Positions 61,338 through 62,369 of a stretch of 62,369 nt of DNA are shown here, one piece after another. Made by a program: the position numbers and the translations under genes. Each line of letters opens with the position of its first letter. The stretch's first letter is position 1. The DNA lies in NCBI RefSeq assembly GCF_000515115.1, contig NZ_AZXF01000031.1, positions 1 through 62,369 on the forward strand, written 5' to 3'. This stretch comes from Nocardiopsis sp. CNT312. Lineage in GTDB: Bacteria; Actinomycetota; Actinomycetes; Streptosporangiales; Streptosporangiaceae. The notes under the pieces are model-generated. The model was not told where the DNA came from, did no database searches, and saw only the letters and a program-made list of their open reading frames with translations.

Positions 61338-61868
61338 ATGCCTGGTTTCGACCACGAACTCAAGGTACGGCTCTTCCAGAACAATCCGGAAGTCGTACCG
61401 ACCATGCTCCGCGATGCCATCGGTTTTCCCGTCCCGGACTACAGAAGGGTCGAGTTGGGGTGCACCGATCACACCAAGCTCAAACCCGTCCCCTTCAAGT
61501 CCGACAACGTGGTCGTCCTGTACGACGAGTGCGGCGCCAAACAGATGGCGATCATCGCTGAGGTCCAGCACAAGAAGGATCTGAACAAGCCCTACTCCTG
61601 GCCGCTGTACGTGGCCACGGTCTGGGAGATCGTCCGCTGTCCGGTCAAGCTCATGGTGCTCTGCCCGGACAGCGCCACCGAGCGGTGGGCCCGGGAACCC
61701 ATCCGCTTCGAGGCGGGCGGCACCGTCCTGACCCCGTCCGTGATGGGACCGAGCAACACACCCGTCATCGACGACATCGAACGGGCCCGGGCACTCCCCG
61801 AGTTGGCCGTCCTCAAGGCAGCCGAGGCCGCACTCGATCCACTGCCTGATCACGTACGTCTTGTGTGA
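61338..61868 (+). CDS. PD-(D/E)XK-like hypothetical protein, N-terminal part
   Basis: This 176-residue protein belongs to a family common in actinomycetes. It contains KSDNVVVLYDE and AIIAEVQHKKDLNKPYSWPLY, fitting a PD-(D/E)XK nuclease core (Asp, then Glu-x-Gln), and ends at a TGA (61866-61868). The frame remains open beyond that stop and continues into the next ORF, which supplies the C-terminal segment usually fused in this family. A stretch of about 50 residues normally found before the junction also appears to be missing. It may be a nonsense-interrupted gene; function unknown. Confidence 0.7.
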   Translation: MPGFDHELKVRLFQNNPEVVPTMLRDAIGFPVPDYRRVELGCTDHTKLKPVPFKSDNVVVLYDECGAKQMAIIAEVQHKKDLNKPYSWPLYVATVWEIVRCPVKLMVLCPDSATERWAREPIRFEAGGTVLTPSVMGPSNTPVIDDIERARALPELAVLKAAEAALDPLPDHVRLV

Positions 61869-61877
61869 GAGGAACTC

Positions 61878-62117
61878 ATGGCGACCGGCACCTACGAGTG
61901 GCAGAGCGACTTCGCCCGCAAGTACGTCGGCCAGGGGCGGGAAGAAGGGCAGGTCCTGGCCAAGCGTGACATGCTCCTGCGGTTGCTGGAACGACGGCAC
62001 ATCCCCGTGAACGCGCGTGGGCGGTCACGGATCGACTCCTGCAACGATCTCGACCGGTTCGACCTCTGGTTCGACCACGCGGTCACCGCCACCACGTCAG
62101 ACGAACTCTTCGACTGA
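61878..62117 (+). CDS. C-terminal part of the same family, in frame after TGA
   Basis: This 79-residue product (EWQSDFARKYVGQGREEG, a helical region, then RIDSCNDLDRFDLWFDHAVTATTSDELFD) matches the usual C-terminus of the preceding protein's family. It is in the same frame, three codons after the TGA. AGAGGA five bases before ATG 61878 could allow independent initiation, so the pair may work as two polypeptides, or the locus is a pseudogene. The last residues, DELFD, are typical of intact members. Confidence 0.65.
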   Translation: MATGTYEWQSDFARKYVGQGREEGQVLAKRDMLLRLLERRHIPVNARGRSRIDSCNDLDRFDLWFDHAVTATTSDELFD

Positions 62118-62136
62118 CACATCCACGGATCATTCA

Positions 62137-62166
62137 AGGCCCTAGCAATAAGCCGGGGCCTGTTTC
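62137..62166 (+). terminator. Weak terminator-like hairpin
   Basis: AGGCCC and GGGCCT form a 6-bp stem with a 13-base loop, followed by GTTTCG, 20 bases after the stop at 62117. Confidence 0.35.
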
Positions 62167-62221
62167 GTGTCATCTTCGATTCGGCACCATGCCACTATTC
62201 ACATGTTCACAAGCCCGCACA

Positions 62222-62267
62222 CAAAAAAACAGGGCCGGAGCCACCCCCAAAGGAACAACCCCGACCC
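62222..62267 (-). terminator. Terminator of the rRNA operon
   Basis: On the minus strand GGGTCGG (62267-62261) pairs with CCGGCCC (62238-62232) and is followed by TGTTTTTTT. It lies just downstream of the 5S rRNA 3' end, as expected for the end of an rrn operon. Confidence 0.75.
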
Positions 62268-62277
62268 CAACAAAAAA

Positions 62278-62369
62278 CCGTGGCAGCGACCTACTCTCCC
62301 ACCCCACCACAGGGCAGTACCATCAGCGCAAAGGGACTTAACGACCGGGTTCGGAAAGTTACCGAGTGT
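62278..62369 (-). rRNA. 5S ribosomal RNA (3' part, truncated by window end)
   Basis: The minus-strand sequence contains 5S landmarks: CCGAACCCGG near the window edge, GCTGATGGTACTGC, and GGGAGAGTAGGTCGCTGCCACGGT at the 3' end. The 5' third lies outside the window. The 23S and 16S genes should lie further right. The 3' end is set at about 62278, within one or two bases. Confidence 0.92.

Overview
The window is chromosomal DNA from a high-GC, mycothiol-producing actinobacterium. The evidence is uniformly GC-rich third codon positions, frequent GTG and TTG starts, several leaderless promoters, a mycothiol S-conjugate amidase (mca), two PASTA-less Ser/Thr kinases and many actinobacterial DUF families (DUF3352, DUF1707, DUF4307, DUF501, DUF6350, DUF4287). 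Gene content and order (mazG-eno-ftsB-DUF501-ppx-ndh; greA-DUF4307-mca; sucCD-DUF6350) fit Streptomycetales or Streptosporangiales. A Nocardiopsis-like organism is my best guess, but that is inference. I see no prophage, CRISPR array or secondary-metabolite cluster.

Region 1 (1-9.9 kb) is central metabolism plus signalling: a TetR regulator, class II fructose-bisphosphatase (glpX), a DUF3352 surface protein, a DrrAB-like ABC exporter, a DUF1707 protein, fumarase (fumC) and a transmembrane Ser/Thr kinase. A dead TnpB remnant with its IS200/IS605-type end hairpin follows the kinase (9.92-10.4 kb). Region 2 (10.6-21.9 kb) holds a transglycosylase-like wall protein with a long leader, a very large polytopic membrane protein, PhoH, a short-chain cis-prenyltransferase, a divergent ECF sigma factor/Ser-Thr kinase pair, a DUF255 thioredoxin-like protein and mca.

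Region 3 (22-36.6 kb) contains DUF4307, greA, an RDD membrane protein, a secreted SH3-like protein, a FIST sensor protein, a MoxR-type ATPase/VWA pair, metB, a hexapeptide acyltransferase, cystathionine beta-synthase, an anchored SGNH hydrolase, a thiolase, a DUF4287 protein and a Bax-inhibitor-1 family membrane protein. metB and cbs are both transsulfuration genes, although cbs runs the reaction in the opposite direction. The acyltransferase and thiolase share a similar operator-like palindrome.

Region 4 (36.7-41.4 kb) is a proline-catabolism unit: pruA and proline dehydrogenase on the minus strand, divergent from a PucR-type regulator. It is followed by an unusual short-variable-arm tRNA with UAA at the anticodon position. 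Region 5 (41.8-50 kb) is type II NADH dehydrogenase behind two Rex-type operators, then ppx, DUF501, ftsB, eno and mazG, and an APS kinase fused to a degraded ATP-sulfurylase half. Region 6 (50-62.4 kb) has mfd, a DUF6350 membrane protein, sucCD, a stand-alone B12-binding protein, an Ada-AlkA fusion with ogt (an alkylation-repair operon), a PD-(D/E)XK-like gene interrupted by an in-frame TGA, and the 3' end of a 5S rRNA on the minus strand, marking the tail of an rRNA operon beyond the window.

The observations I think most deserve follow-up are the odd tRNA (41,647-41,720), the degraded-sulfurylase/APS-kinase fusion, the sigma/kinase pair and the MoxR-VWA pair with its FIST neighbour. None of these is proven to be a new system from sequence alone.
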